Origin: Leguminivora glycinivorella
Taxonomy: Eukaryota > Arthropoda > Insecta > Lepidoptera > Tortricidae
Length of the DNA stretch: 64,000 nucleotides
Assembly: GCF_023078275.1 (NCBI RefSeq)
Contig: NC_062978.1
Span: forward strand, 23,459,883-23,523,882
Direction: 5' to 3'
A model generated the notes under the pieces. The model was not told where the DNA came from. It saw only the letters and a list, made by a program, of their open reading frames with translations, and did not search any database. The translations under genes and the position numbers were made by a program. Shown piece by piece: positions 1 to 10,379 of this stretch (position 1 is its first letter; each line of letters opens with the position of its first letter).

Positions 1-537
1 CTCCATGTATCATTTTTGATTCTGTCAGAATTGGCATAGACCGGAACCGCTTTGATCTTTAATCAGATTTATTTCCGAAGCGATTTTCCCCTTTCTTACC
101 TTCTTTCTTACCTTTCTCGGGTTAGTTGAGGGGAAGGGCGACAGTTCCGTATTAAATTGGATTCTCGCTGTGGCGCGAATAGTGAGTATTCGAGTGTAAT
201 GATAGAAAAATCTGTTGAAATCTTGAACTATAACACTTGAGAGAACGTCTAAACTACTTATAGACTCAGGTATAGTCAAGCAATTGGGACCCTAGGCCAC
301 TCTACAACCAAGCAGTAAGTTTTCTTACAATTTGATTTATAACGTCGTAGTTCTACAGTGGCCTAGGAGGGTTCCAATTGGTTGACTGTACCTACTCTGT
401 AAAAAGGACGCAATTTTTTTTTTCAAATTTAAATTTCGCTGTTTTTGCTAACTAGTACATGTATGTTCCCGTATAATTACACAAACTTTGCAAGCGAACG
501 CAGCTTTGAAAAAATACTCCAGTTGCATAATTTCAAG
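1..537. other. Unassigned AT-rich sequence
   Basis: No recognisable coding region, RNA gene or repeat copy. The only notable feature is AT-rich low-complexity sequence near 410-450. The short open frames here have no domain-like content. Confidence 0.5.
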
Positions 538-579
538 TTTAAATTTTTTGTGTGTTCGTTTAAATTTTTTGTGTGTTCG
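538..579. repeat. 21-bp tandem duplication
   Basis: Two identical consecutive 21-bp units, each an AT-rich block ending in TGTGTGTTCG. They lie just upstream of a family B element. Confidence 0.75.
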
Positions 580-611
580 GGGGTTAAAAATAGACACCGG
601 AATAGATAATC

Positions 612-725
612 ATAAAATAAAAATTTTGAGAAAACCCCCGACCGCGACATAGTAGACCGATTTTCATGAAACATGGCTAAATTTAAATCTGTTCATCCGT
701 TCGGGAGCTACGATGCCATAGACAG

Positions 726-770
<45 letters not shown>

Positions 771-834
771 GACAAACAGACAGACAGACACGTCAAACTT
801 ATAACACCCCGTCGTTTTTGCGTCGGGGGTTAAA
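612..834 (-). mobile_element. Family B microsatellite-bearing element (copy 1)
   Basis: Family B reads, in its + orientation, TTAACCCCCGACGC..., then a CTGT/GTGT microsatellite, then GGCATCGTAGCTCCCGAACG, a Lep-type conserved body, and an end at GGTTAGGTTATTAA. This copy is inverted. It carries a CA/GACA tract at about 725-790 and ends at GCGTCGGGGGTTAA. Its other terminus is degenerate. Similar microsatellite-carrying repeats are known in Lepidoptera and have been described as non-autonomous mobile elements. I see no coding capacity. Confidence 0.8.
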
Positions 835-957
835 AACAAGACCTCACTTTAGATTTTACAACTTGTTCATGTTTTCAAGTTTTACACGACATCGACCATC
901 GAATTGTACTGGTTCTTTTTTTTCAATGTATAAATGGGCGTACTCATAATACTCATG

Positions 958-1030
958 TCTACAGACTAACCGAGGCGAAGACGTGACCTACGATGGAGCG
1001 ATCTCGCCCAAAACGTGCTTAGAGCACTTA
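958..1030 (+). repeat. Family R short repeat (copy 1)
   Basis: The segment CGAAGACGTGACCTACGATG and its surroundings match a second copy near 29918-29985. It is probably a fragment of an interspersed repeat of unknown class. Confidence 0.45.
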
Positions 1031-1146
1031 GATTGGCGACGCCTTGTCTGTTGTTTTCTGTACAAAACAGTCTGCCATTTCTACAAATAACCATAATTAT
1101 ATTGACCGTCTTTCTAATGCACAGATCAGCACAAGTGCGCAATGTT

Positions 1147-1657
1147 TTTAGGGTTCCGTAGTCAACTAGGAACCCTTATAGTTTCGCCATGTCTGTCTGT
1201 CCGTCCGTCCGTCCGCGGATAATCTCAGTGACCGTTAGCACTAGAAAGCTGAAATTTGGCACCAATATGTATATCAATCACGCCGACAAAGTGGTAAAAT
1301 AAAAAGTAGAAAAATGCTTTAGGGGGGCCCTACATGTAAAGTGGGGACTGTTTTTTTTTTCATTCTAACTCTGTGATATATTGTTGGATAGGTATTTAAA
1401 AATGAATAAGGGTTTACTAAAATTGTTTTTTGATAATATCAATATTTTCGGAAATAATCGCTGCTAAAAAAGTGTGTCCCCCCTCTAACTTTTGAACCAT
1501 ATGTTTAAAAAATATGAAAAAAATCACAAAAGTAGAACTTTATAAACACTTTCTAGGAAAATTATTTTGAACTTGATAGGTTCAGTAGTTTTTGAGAAAA
1601 ATACGGAAAACTACGGAACCCTACACTGAGCGTGGCCCGACACGCTCTTGGCCGGTT
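1147..1657 (+). mobile_element. Family A microsatellite-bearing element (copy 1)
   Basis: Family A runs from AGGGTTCCGTAGTC..., through GGAACCCTTATAGTTTCGCC and a CTGT/CCGT tract, to CGCGGATAATCTCAG. The body continues with ATCAATCACGCC and ends CTACGGAACCCTACACTGAGCG...CTTGGCCGG. The first 25 bp can fold (GGGTTCC/GGAACCC), and so can the end (GAGCGTG/CACGCTC). The TAGGGTTCCGTAG block recurs inverted near the end. This copy has about three CCGT units. It is non-coding and one of eight copies in the window. Confidence 0.85.
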
Positions 1658-1679
1658 TAAAATATGATGATGTTTTTAA

Positions 1680-1899
1680 AGTATATATTAAAATTTTGAA
1701 AAGACCCCCGACATAGTGGATCGATTTTCATGAAACATGACTAAGAACACTTCCGTCTGACTCAGCAACAAAACAAAAAAACGAAATCTATATCGGTTCA
1801 TCCGTTCGGGAGTTACGATGCCACGGAAAGACACACACACAGACAGACAGACAAACAGATAGACAGACAGATGGATGTCGTTTTTGCGTCGGGGGTTAG
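1680..1899 (-). mobile_element. Family B element (copy 2, truncated)
   Basis: Inverted B copy. It has the conserved body (CATGAAACATGACTAAGAAC, then a CCGTTCGGGAG block), a short GACA tract and the GCGTCGGGGGTTA end. The distal terminus (GGTTAGGTTATTAA side) is missing. Confidence 0.75.
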
Positions 1900-2336
1900 A
1901 AATGACCTGTAAGTAACACCATTGGCAAAGGTTTAAAAAAAGAAATCAATGTGCCGAAGTTTTGCCGCAGAGGGGTAAGCTTGGTGACATGAGATGAGAT
2001 TTTTTTGGCACTGAAATCTTCATGTTCTAGTTTTCCTTGTCGTATCAAAACCATTAAACTCCAAAAACATTACTAAGTCTGAATCGAACCTGTAACAAAG
2101 TAACAAGCTTGAGCAAGTCGGATCAAACTCGTGCAGTTTTAAATTTTAGATCCACCAACATTGTAGCTACCGTGAGTGCTGCTAGTAAGGAATATAGAGC
2201 ACTTGCTTACTTCGAGTGGTTTAGTGTATAAAATATTTTGTTACTTACGTTATTCGTTGGCTATTTTACCAAAGTGACATTGACAATTCTGTGCATATTT
2301 CAGAGTTGATAATTAACATTGTTACTCAGCAACTAA

Positions 2337-2468
2337 ACTCTGTCAAACAAGTCTGTCAGTAAATAAGAACAAAGAAAACTATAGCTATCCTTTTCTCTAG
2401 CACCCTAAATAAAAGGATGCATATACTTTTCTTTGTTCTTATTTATTGACAGACTTGTTTGACAGAGT
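2337..2468. mobile_element. Foldback element with ~58-bp arms
   Basis: The left arm begins ACTCTGTCAAACAAGTCTGT and returns inverted at the right end with few mismatches. The unpaired centre is very short. It is a MITE-like or foldback element with no coding sequence. Confidence 0.75.
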
Positions 2469-2593
2469 ATATATTCCTTTGTTGAACACGCAATGAATGG
2501 CGAATTGTCACCTTTATGAAATAGGTCATTAAGTATGAAACTTAAATAACAGCCAGCTGTTATTTAAGTCTAGATCTTAAGGCATAAGCCAGC

Positions 2594-2730
2594 TTATGCC
2601 TTAAGTCCTTGAGGTATTATATCAAGGTACTTAGCTGGCGACATTTCCTCCCTGTATCCCAATGTTACGTTGCGAGGAAGTCGCCAGCTATTCGGTCACA
2701 TATTACATCAATAAGACGTCTCTTGCTTGC
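2594..2730 (-). pseudogene. 3' remnant of a LINE with restriction-like endonuclease
   Basis: On the minus strand the sequence encodes a broken version of the C-terminal ending seen at 14165-14821, in the region of the GD..AG.FLAQR.SI.. motif. It also shares nucleotide blocks with 6114-6260 and 15511-15700, such as CTGGCGACATTTCCTC. It is short and frameshifted. The evidence is similarity to the better-preserved copies in this window. Confidence 0.6.
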
Positions 2731-2899
2731 TTGCTTATTAGGTATTCTATTTGGTATCTTATCTTTTCCTGCTTGCTTGCTAAACTTGCCAAGAATGTGG
2801 CCACAATATTAACCTTATCGGTTCCAGCCAGTCGTTCGTATAAGGAAACTCTCAAAGCTAACTTCCGCAAATATGTTACATAGATTATGGGTAGCAAAT

Positions 2900-3340
2900 A
2901 AGTTTGTTATTTAGGAATCATATCTCAGCAGGAAGCCAAAGAAGTTTGGGAATAAATAAAAACATGGGCGACAAACTTGCGACGAAAAATATGACAGTAC
3001 TTACATACTCGTATCACAAACATATAATTTTAATATGCATGCATCTGCATTTGGCCGTCAGATCTAGTCTCGTAGGTGAATATTGTTACTTGGGTAGGTA
3101 CTAGGTACTCATATTTATGAAGAGTCAGTTATAATATAACTAGAACTATAAGCTATAAAATTCAAAATGCTTGATTTGTTCGGATTCTGCCCTTAAAAAT
3201 AATACCAAGTTCAAAAAAATACTAAACGTGTAAGAACAGAACATTAAAATGTTTGGTTGGTTACTAGACATGTGTTTTTATGCAGTTAACGAGTTCCTTA
3301 GTTATTAATAAATTGTAATATTTCTACGCCGATGTAGGCA
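2900..3340. other. Unassigned sequence
   Basis: No gene or repeat copy recognised. The short open frame at 2904-3104 has no domain features. Confidence 0.4.
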
Positions 3341-3342
3341 GA

Positions 3343-3382
3343 ATATCGTCACTACTTTGAAAAAATCTCGTATCTCACGTTG
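3343..3382 (+). repeat. Family T fragment (uninterrupted counterpart of the 49.8-kb LINE target)
   Basis: Contains ATATCGTCACTACTT followed directly by TGAAAAAATCTCGTATCTCA. These two halves flank the LINE at 49841-54312, on its left and right respectively. This copy therefore shows what that insertion site looked like before insertion. Confidence 0.7.
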
Positions 3383-3499
3383 CTTCTCAAAGTTAAAACG
3401 CAGTAAGTCTATATGCATTCCATATATACTTACTACAAATTTCTTGTCATTGACAGACGAAGATACAAGTTTTTTTAAAAGTAGAGACGATATGTCGCA

Positions 3500-3578
3500 C
3501 CAATTGTAACTTGACCATCTCTGTATGTACCATATTCTAAGAAATAAAGATTTCTATTCTATTCTATTCTATTCTAAA
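3500..3578 (+). repeat. LINE 3' tail with (TTCTA)n
   Basis: GACCATCTCTGTATGTACC, then AAGAAATAAAGA with a polyadenylation signal, then about five TTCTA units. CR1- and Jockey-type LINEs of insects commonly end in such short 3' repeats. No upstream open frame is preserved, so only the end of an element is left. Confidence 0.5.
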
Positions 3579-3894
3579 TCTAAAATGTTGTTGTTAATTT
3601 TAGGAGCGACATAAATGCGTTACTTATTAAGCGGTATGTATACCCAAAAATGTATCACAACTTCACAGAGGCTCAAGCGATCTCTATCGTAAGCGGATAC
3701 TTTCGATAAACTCCCTACAGATATCTTTAGACACTCGGTAAGTAAAGCGAGAGGACATTTATATGTTACAAGTTTCGTAACGAGAAGAAACTACTAGTAG
3801 AATAGACGGGGCGTCTAAAGAACGTCGGGATGAATTTGTAAATTAATTATACGCGATTTAATCCGTTAGTTTTATTTCATGCGTCTAAAGCAAG

Positions 3895-4265
3895 GCTCAG
3901 AACCGGTTTATTTTTTACCGGTTAAAACCGGTTTAAGTATTGAGACTTTACGACGAACTTTTTAAAGAACGCGAAAGTTATGAGAACTTTTTTAACCGAA
4001 ATAAACCGGTTTTTTCGACGAGCGGCGAGACGCACCTAAATACCTACGTTCACGCAGCGAGTTTTTTGTTTGGTTAGAACAGAACCTATCGTGCTGCGAA
4101 ATAAACCGGTTTATTTTGTTCTAAACCGGTTAATCGAACGAAATTTTATGAAAGAGTTCTCCTGAAAACCGGTGTAAAAATAGCGGTTATTCGAGTGAAA
4201 ACGAAATTTAAAGGTTTGTCTGCAAGTACATGATAACGGGTTGAAAATTTAGCCGGTATCCGAGC
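3895..4265. repeat. Cluster of ACCGGTT motifs
   Basis: ACCGGT, a self-complementary hexamer, occurs seven times between about 3902 and 4172, often as ACCGGTTTA or ACCGGTTAA. Spacing is irregular, so this is not a simple tandem array. It is probably an interspersed repeat rich in short palindromes. No coding function is visible. Confidence 0.5.
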
Positions 4266-4269
4266 CCTG

Positions 4270-5330
4270 GTCTAAAGAATATAATTTCTACGAATCTTCT
4301 TTTTTCCATAGATCTTGATCGCGGAAACCTCTATATGACACGTAGGTATGTATGTATATAGGTATGTGACGACATGATGCCACTTTTATATTTTGCGACA
4401 ATATACATCGTGTTTTATTTTGATTTCCGATAAATTTGATACGTCGTTAGGTTTATTATCAGGAACCAACCTGTATATAACTTTAGGTTGAATTCGCAAA
4501 AAAATATTTTCATCATTTTCATACACAATAAATGAATTTAATAGTGTGAGAGACCCTTAAGAATAACATTCAAGACAAATACACACATGTCAAAACAAAT
4601 AACATTAGGAATTGGTAAAGCCTCTAGCTATATTTTTGTATTAACTCGATAACCGCAAGAGTTAAGAGGCTAGAAGAAATTAATTGTATTTGATACAATG
4701 AATCTTCCCTTAAAATTAAGGGAATTCAATAAAAACAGGGTGTATTATAATTATAACTAATATCCAGTTTAGTCACCAAAAAATCAATTAATTTTCATAA
4801 AGTTGCAGAGAAAAAGCGGTACCACGCTAACACGCTACTGATTGAATATCGAGTGACTAGAATACCTCTATGTGTCTCTTTCACATTTTACGGTTGCTTC
4901 ATGTATTCATGTTTTTTTTTTATGTCTATACTACAAGCCAATTGAGAATCCACAAATGTTATCATCGTCGTTTCTCTTCTCAAATCGTTCGACAAAATCG
5001 TATCGTATAAACTCGCCTAAAGGAATCATGTTCAGATATCGATGCCGATGGAACCAGTTTTAGTCCTGTAGTTTGTAAGGCATTTGGTGGCAAATGGGCA
5101 AGAGGCCGGCGAGAAATAAGTGATGAACTAAGATTACTGTTACGAAGTTGGGTGTCAAGTCTCGATATTCTAGCTTATACTTAGGTTAATAATTGTATCA
5201 TTACTTATGTCTGACTAGCCTAATACAATACTTATTACTCCTTAAATTTAGCCCCAATTTTCACCTTAGTTCAGAGTAGAAGTACGACTAAGACTTGTCT
5301 TTATACTAGCCCATTTCCCATACCACAATT
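4270..5330. other. Unassigned AT-rich sequence
   Basis: No recognisable gene or repeat family. The 63-codon frame at 4872-5063 has no domain signature. Confidence 0.4.
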
Positions 5331-5471
5331 TGTGAGTGTGTTTAGTAAAAAATTCCTACTTTGTCGCTTAATATAAAGACGAGATTTTCGCTTCTCTCTT
5401 TATATGAATAAACTGTCAAAGCGGCTTTATAGCAATCGACAAAGTGGGATGTTTTACTAAACACACTCACA
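5331..5471. mobile_element. Foldback MITE with GTGAGTGTGTTTAGTAAAA ends
   Basis: Terminal inverted repeats of about 20 bp enclose an interior that also pairs partly (ACTTTGTCG...CGACAAAGT). A partial inverted copy of the same family lies near 16165-16250. Confidence 0.75.
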
Positions 5472-5947
5472 TTTAACCTAATATTCCAAAGTCGATAACA
5501 ATCAATTTGTAAATTCATTATACGGCACGCGGCGATACAATATATTTTTATTATATATATTATATTTGCGGATGTTTCCTTAGTTCTTATAATAATCTTT
5601 TTTTTTATTTATTTTCCCAATACTATGACGTAAAAAATGTATTCAAAAATGTATACCTTTTACCTAATTTTCCAATTAAGATAAACCATCTACACCGCAG
5701 TAACATTTAATTAAACTAAAATAGCTTGATTACAAAAAACCGCGCAACAGATGTTATCAGCCAAATTAACATTTAGATTAGAACATATTTCCTTAGTTTC
5801 AGCTTTAAGTAAACACGGTCAACTTTAAACTTTGGGTTGAGTACATATAAAGTATAAAACTCTTTGTTTATGTGGGAATAAATTTAGTGTATTGGTACAG
5901 TTGTGTTTAGTTAAATGAATAAATAAATAAATATGATTTATATATAT

Positions 5948-6056
5948 TTTTTTTAGTATGAATAGGCAGACGTTTGACCACGATCACACCTGATGGTAAG
6001 TGATGATGCGGTCTACGGTGGAGCACGCTTACCTATGAGATACCTATTTACTATGA
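5948..6056 (+). repeat. Family G short repeat (copy 1)
   Basis: Contains CACACCTGATGGTAAGTGAT followed by GATGCGGTCTACGGTGGAGC and TGAGATACCTATTTACT. A second copy lies at 38372-38475. It is a short non-coding interspersed repeat. Confidence 0.7.
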
Positions 6057-6086
6057 TTTATATTATCTTTATTTACATGAACATAT

Positions 6087-6318
6087 TTACATAATTATAT
6101 AAGAAACTAAGACTAAACTTAAAAGCCAGCTAATGCCTAAAATAGGCCCTTGAGGCATTGTACCAAGGATACTGGCGACATTTCCTCGCTGTATCGCAAT
6201 GCTTATACGTTGTGCGAGGAAGTCGCCAGCTCTTCGGTCACCAGTTACCTCAACCAGACGCTTTGCGATTTCTGTGAACAACTTGTTCGCGTTGGGACTC
6301 CAGTTTCTACGCCAAAAG
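6087..6318 (-). pseudogene. C-terminal remnant of a LINE with restriction-like endonuclease
   Basis: The minus-strand frame includes AKRLVEVTGDRRAGDFLAQR and then SIAIQRGNVASILGTM. It lines up with the end of the 14165-14821 fragment (GCDPRSGSYLVQQISLAVQRG). A few codons upstream the match shifts frame, so this copy is broken. Only the last part of the parent ORF remains. Confidence 0.7.
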
Positions 6319-6319
6319 G

Positions 6320-6480
6320 TATAAATAAATATTATATGACATTCTTACACAGATTAACTAAGTCCCACGATAAGTTTAAGACGAATAATATAATATACAG
6401 ATATAGGTACATAAAAGGGAGTCGAACTCAGGACCGTTGACTTAGCAGGCAGGGTTACTACCGACTGCGCCAGACAAGTC
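6320..6480 (-). mobile_element. tRNA-derived SINE (family S1), inverted
   Basis: Read on the minus strand, it begins GACTTGTCTGGCGCAGTCGG (A-box-like), then GTTCGACTCCC (B-box-like). It continues into TCGTGGGACTTAGTTAATCTG and ends in a TATTTATT tail. It matches the better copies at 15112-15320 and 22912-23166. The tRNA-like head would carry the internal Pol III promoter in an intact element. Confidence 0.8.
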
Positions 6481-6489
6481 ATAAAAAAA

Positions 6490-7970
6490 TGTGGTAAAAA
6501 ATAAGATACCCCAAACTAAATATTTCTGAAAACTTTTTAGTATAATATACGTTAAAAGTGAGACATGAAAAGAAAACCATTTTTTCATTTTCACTTCAAT
6601 TTCAAAGTTTCACGTGCTCTACACTTTTGGGAATACAGCGGTTATTTTGTGTGTGTGTGTTAGATATGGAAGATAAGTTCGTGATAAATTCACATAAGAT
6701 AAAATAAATACTGATACTTCTCAAAAAATATTTGCCTTTCCATAAACCGTCATCTTCCCTTATATGAAAACATCCCAGCGATGTAATATTAACGTGACGC
6801 GAGACAAAGCCATACGCGGCAAGTACATACTTAGCCAAATATGAGATTAACTGACTTGTTTGCTCTGATACAGAACAGAAACACAGACAGCACACTTATT
6901 GGAAGATAATCATTATTTTCAAAATTATTTATTTTCAAATGATTTGGACATGATTCGATTGTGTTTGATAGGTTGTGTTAAATCCCAAAATACACAATTA
7001 CTTTTTTTTACCTTTTGGCATAACAAAGGTGTTACTTTGTACTGAGGGTAAATAACAACAAAACATAGTGTTAAGTGACGCCCTCACAGTCGTGGATACG
7101 TTTGTATACATTTATAAATTGTATTGAGTAAATACATTGATATAAAAATTAAATAAAAATATAGGAGACGGCGTAAACACTATTAGTTCCGTACCCAACC
7201 TCCGATATCAGATGGGGCTTGCTTGCTATTGGGCTTTATTATGATAACCTCTTAGGTGCAAATGTTGTTTTAAGCATACAAATCTAATAAGGTTATGACG
7301 TTACTTACCTGTGCACTTGTGCACGGGAGTCATGCTGGGTTGTCAAAATTGTTGCCAACTTATGTAGCTTGATCTGGCTCTGCCAAAAGGACTGTCTGTA
7401 ATGTTAATTATCTGTGCCAAACTCAAATGAGTGCCCGCGGCTGTGCCACCACGGATATTGCGCATCCTGGCCAACCTAACTTGATCCCTGCCTCATAGCG
7501 ACCAGTACTGAGTGAGAGCTCATGGTCTACTGGGTAAAAGGACAGCGGACTTTGTATGTGCGTTATTATATTATGTACTTGATTTTGGTGTGCTAAAAAT
7601 AGATCTTTTGTATTCTAATTTATTAACGTCTAAGATAGAATTTTATAATAAGTACTACGTTTTTGAAGTTTCAATCTCTAATTGAACATAATTATCTCTA
7701 GATCTCAACATTTATTTGTATTTATTTACATATTTCGTTTCGAAACTGCAGTTAAATAATACCTACCACATGAAATCAAATACCATCAGTAAATATATAA
7801 AAAATCATTTATGGATTTACACGTTATGAAACTTTGAACGAATCACATTTTAACAAAAGTTCTGATATGAAACCACTGAACTTTTCTGAAAAATCTTAAA
7901 AAACTGTACTGTGAGCATAAAAAATGGAAAACTAACATAGATAATGTATCGAACAAACATAAGAATTTAT
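6490..7970. other. Unassigned sequence
   Basis: AT-rich, with scattered short open frames. The 97-codon minus frame at 6602-6895 shows no recognisable domain. The stretch at 7180-7580 is less AT-rich but matches nothing I know. No host exon can be supported. Confidence 0.4.
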
Positions 7971-7975
7971 AATTT

Positions 7976-8064
7976 TAGAACTAAACGGGACTTAATCGCT
8001 TAGGTAAACATTTAACACTTTGTAAGTCGTTTACGCAATTAAGTCCCGTTTAGTTTTAAATTAT
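7976..8064. mobile_element. Short foldback element
   Basis: AACTAAACGGGACTTAAT at the left is matched by ATTAAGTCCCGTTTAGTT at the right, with a second pairing block (GGTAAAC/GTTTACG) inside. Non-coding. Confidence 0.7.
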
Positions 8065-8792
8065 GAGTGCAAATCGTGTTAGTTTAAATAAATATAAGTA
8101 TTTCTCCCTGTAGTTTCCATTGGTAAGGGATACATTTCTTTACCACGGACAAAATACCATTCGACAACCCTATTTTTATCGAATGGATCGTTCAAGTTTT
8201 ATTTACATTTATTCGATTTTATTTAAAGTGGCGAATTATTCGGAAACCCTTTGAGCGCTAATTGAATGGAATCTTTGTTTATTCTCTGAATTTAACCATT
8301 TTTCCATCTCTGTAGATCCTCTTCAATTGAACGATTGTTTTATGATTCTGAATTTCTTTTACAGGGGGTGCTTGCAATTTTAACACTCATCAACGTGGAA
8401 AAGAGATCTGTTGCTCTCACACTGAGATATTTGACACAATGCGACGGATACTTTATCCACATCAAAATTATCGTAGATTAGGTGATACAATTTCAATCAT
8501 CATCTGTTGACTTGGCATTTACTTAACACTGCAGGCAGCTATAGTATGAGCGAACTTGAAGGATATATCTAACCACTCAATTGCTCTAAAATTTTCAGTG
8601 GACTCTATTGTCAAGTAAAATAAAGGTTACAGCTGGTAACTAGAGCTACCTACCAAAAGCAACTGAGTGGCTAAATTAGATCTAGTGAATGCTTGAAACG
8701 AATGAAATTGATCTTATCCATAAAAAACGTTGCATTTCAAAGTATTTGCCTATGCTACATATTACGAATAAATATATAGGCATTATAGTTAC

Positions 8793-8951
8793 AGGCCCCG
8801 TAGCCGAATGGCATTTCTCCGACGCCAAACGAAAGCGATACGCCGCTGGCTCTGTCGCGCCAATACACAAGCGCGATAGAGATAGATATCTACTAGCGCT
8901 TCGTTTCGTGAGCGTTTCGTGAGCGATTGTGCCATTCGGCTAGCCACCCTG
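8793..8951 (+). mobile_element. Family J MITE (copy 1)
   Basis: Ends are GGCCCCGTAGCCGAATGGCA and TGCCATTCGGCTAGCCACCC, giving inverted termini around GCCGAATGGCA. The interior contains GCGATAGAGATAGATATCTA and repeated GAGCGTTTCGTGAGCG-type blocks. Four copies occur in the window: 8793, 9901, 32492 and 33918 (the last inverted). No coding function. Confidence 0.85.
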
Positions 8952-9421
8952 ATATTTATGTAAGCCGCCACGCCACTACACTTTTCGTTACACCTGGTTA
9001 AATTTTCGGTCCGGTCACTCTACTACGGGTTTTTAAAGACGTTCACCTAACGTTTCACGTCAAAAAAATCAATTTTGTACTTGACATCTCATATTTGTAT
9101 CCAGAAAAATTAAACACATATTGATGCCATAATTATTGCTTACCCAATTACCCATATCTGAAACGAAGAAAGCAAAACAGCCTAGAAATGGTTTTAATAA
9201 AATATTTGTTTTACAAAAAAATTAGCCCATAAACTCTTTTGTCAACGTTTTTGAGCCATCACACAATAAAGTGTGGCACACAATGTGTGTCACAATAAAT
9301 CCATAAAGCCACCGACACACGGCCCGTCATCACAAATGAACCCTTAAATAAACCAGCACCCGACACGCTCGTTAAATAATGGGAGCCTATGCAGACTTTA
9401 TCATTTGATACAATACAAGTA

Positions 9422-9787
9422 CACGGTGAAATAAAAAGGACCGTTAAAATTTTGCATAGTGACTTTAGAGGTCATAATTAACAACTTTTATTCTGGGACG
9501 AAAGCTAAAACGCAAAAAAAATTGGCTGTTCCGACTGTCATGATGCCGTTCTTTTCTATGGAACTCCTAATTTTTTTTCGCGATTTCAGCATTGGTCCCA
9601 TAATAAAAGTTGTCATCACAAAAATATTTGTATGCCTAAAAGAAAAGCATAGCGTCACTAACACAACTCCATGTAAGATCTGTATGTACCTATGTTTACA
9701 AATAAAACATTTATGATTTATGATTTCCATTATAACCTCAAAAGTCACTATGCAAACTTTGAACAGTCCTTTTTATTTCACCCTGTA
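9422..9787. mobile_element. Family C MITE with ~90-bp inverted arms (copy 1)
   Basis: The left arm starts GGTGAAATAAAAAGGACCG and includes AGTGACTTTAGAGGTCATAA. The same segments return inverted near 9690-9787, ending TTTTTATTTCACCCTG. The open frames running through it on both strands follow from the inverted structure and do not look like genes. Single-arm copies are at 16684 and 35762. Confidence 0.8.
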
Positions 9788-9900
9788 TGTAGGTAAATTA
9801 TTTTTCATTGGCACACCTCAGCAAAAGACAACAGAGACAAGCAATTGATACTTTGGTATCTCGGGCATTTAGTCCGAATTGATCAAGATCGTTATGATCT

Positions 9901-10052
9901 GGTGCCGTAGCTGAATGGAATTTCTGCGACGCGAAACGAAAACGAATGCCGCGAAATGGTAGTCTGGCTCTGTCGCGCTAATACGCAAGAGCGATAGAGA
10001 TAGATATCTAGGAGCGTTTCGTGGGCATTTATGCCATTCGGCTACGTACCCT
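9901..10052 (+). mobile_element. Family J MITE (copy 2)
   Basis: Degenerate copy of the family seen at 8793. It keeps GCCGTAGCTGAATGGAATTT at the left and ATGCCATTCGGCTACG at the right. Confidence 0.75.
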
Positions 10053-10258
10053 GGTGTGATATGGAGGGCTGAAGTGAAGACTTGATAACGCTTCAATAGC
10101 TAAATATTCATACAAGCAATTCGTTTTGAAGCGGTATCATGTTTGGAGAGATGAAGTGTGAAAAGGCCTTCGAGATCTTGAGGCTGGCGATGATATAAAA
10201 TCAGCTTCAGCAAAAAAAATATTGCGGTTTCTCGGGTTGTAAGCCAAATTTTCTTCTA

Positions 10259-10373
10259 GGGCTCATTTCTCAAAACTTTCAACAAGTTACAAGCGGAAGT
10301 CTCTTTCCAACTTGTCACACTAGTTATTGACAACCGCTTGTAAATTGTAACTTGTAGCTTCGAGAAAGGGGCC
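10259..10373. mobile_element. Imperfect foldback element
   Basis: GGGCTCATTTCTC...CAAGTTACAAGCGG at the left pairs with CCGCTTGTAAATTGTAACTT...GAGAAAGGGGCCC at the right. Small MITE-like element. Confidence 0.65.
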
Positions 10374-10379
10374 CTTGGA

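Noticed and set aside
6602..6895. 97-codon minus frame with several cysteines
   Set aside because: No domain pattern, and the composition follows AT-rich noncoding sequence.
9459..9748. Two overlapping 85-codon frames on opposite strands
   Set aside because: They lie within a MITE with inverted arms, and no domain is present.
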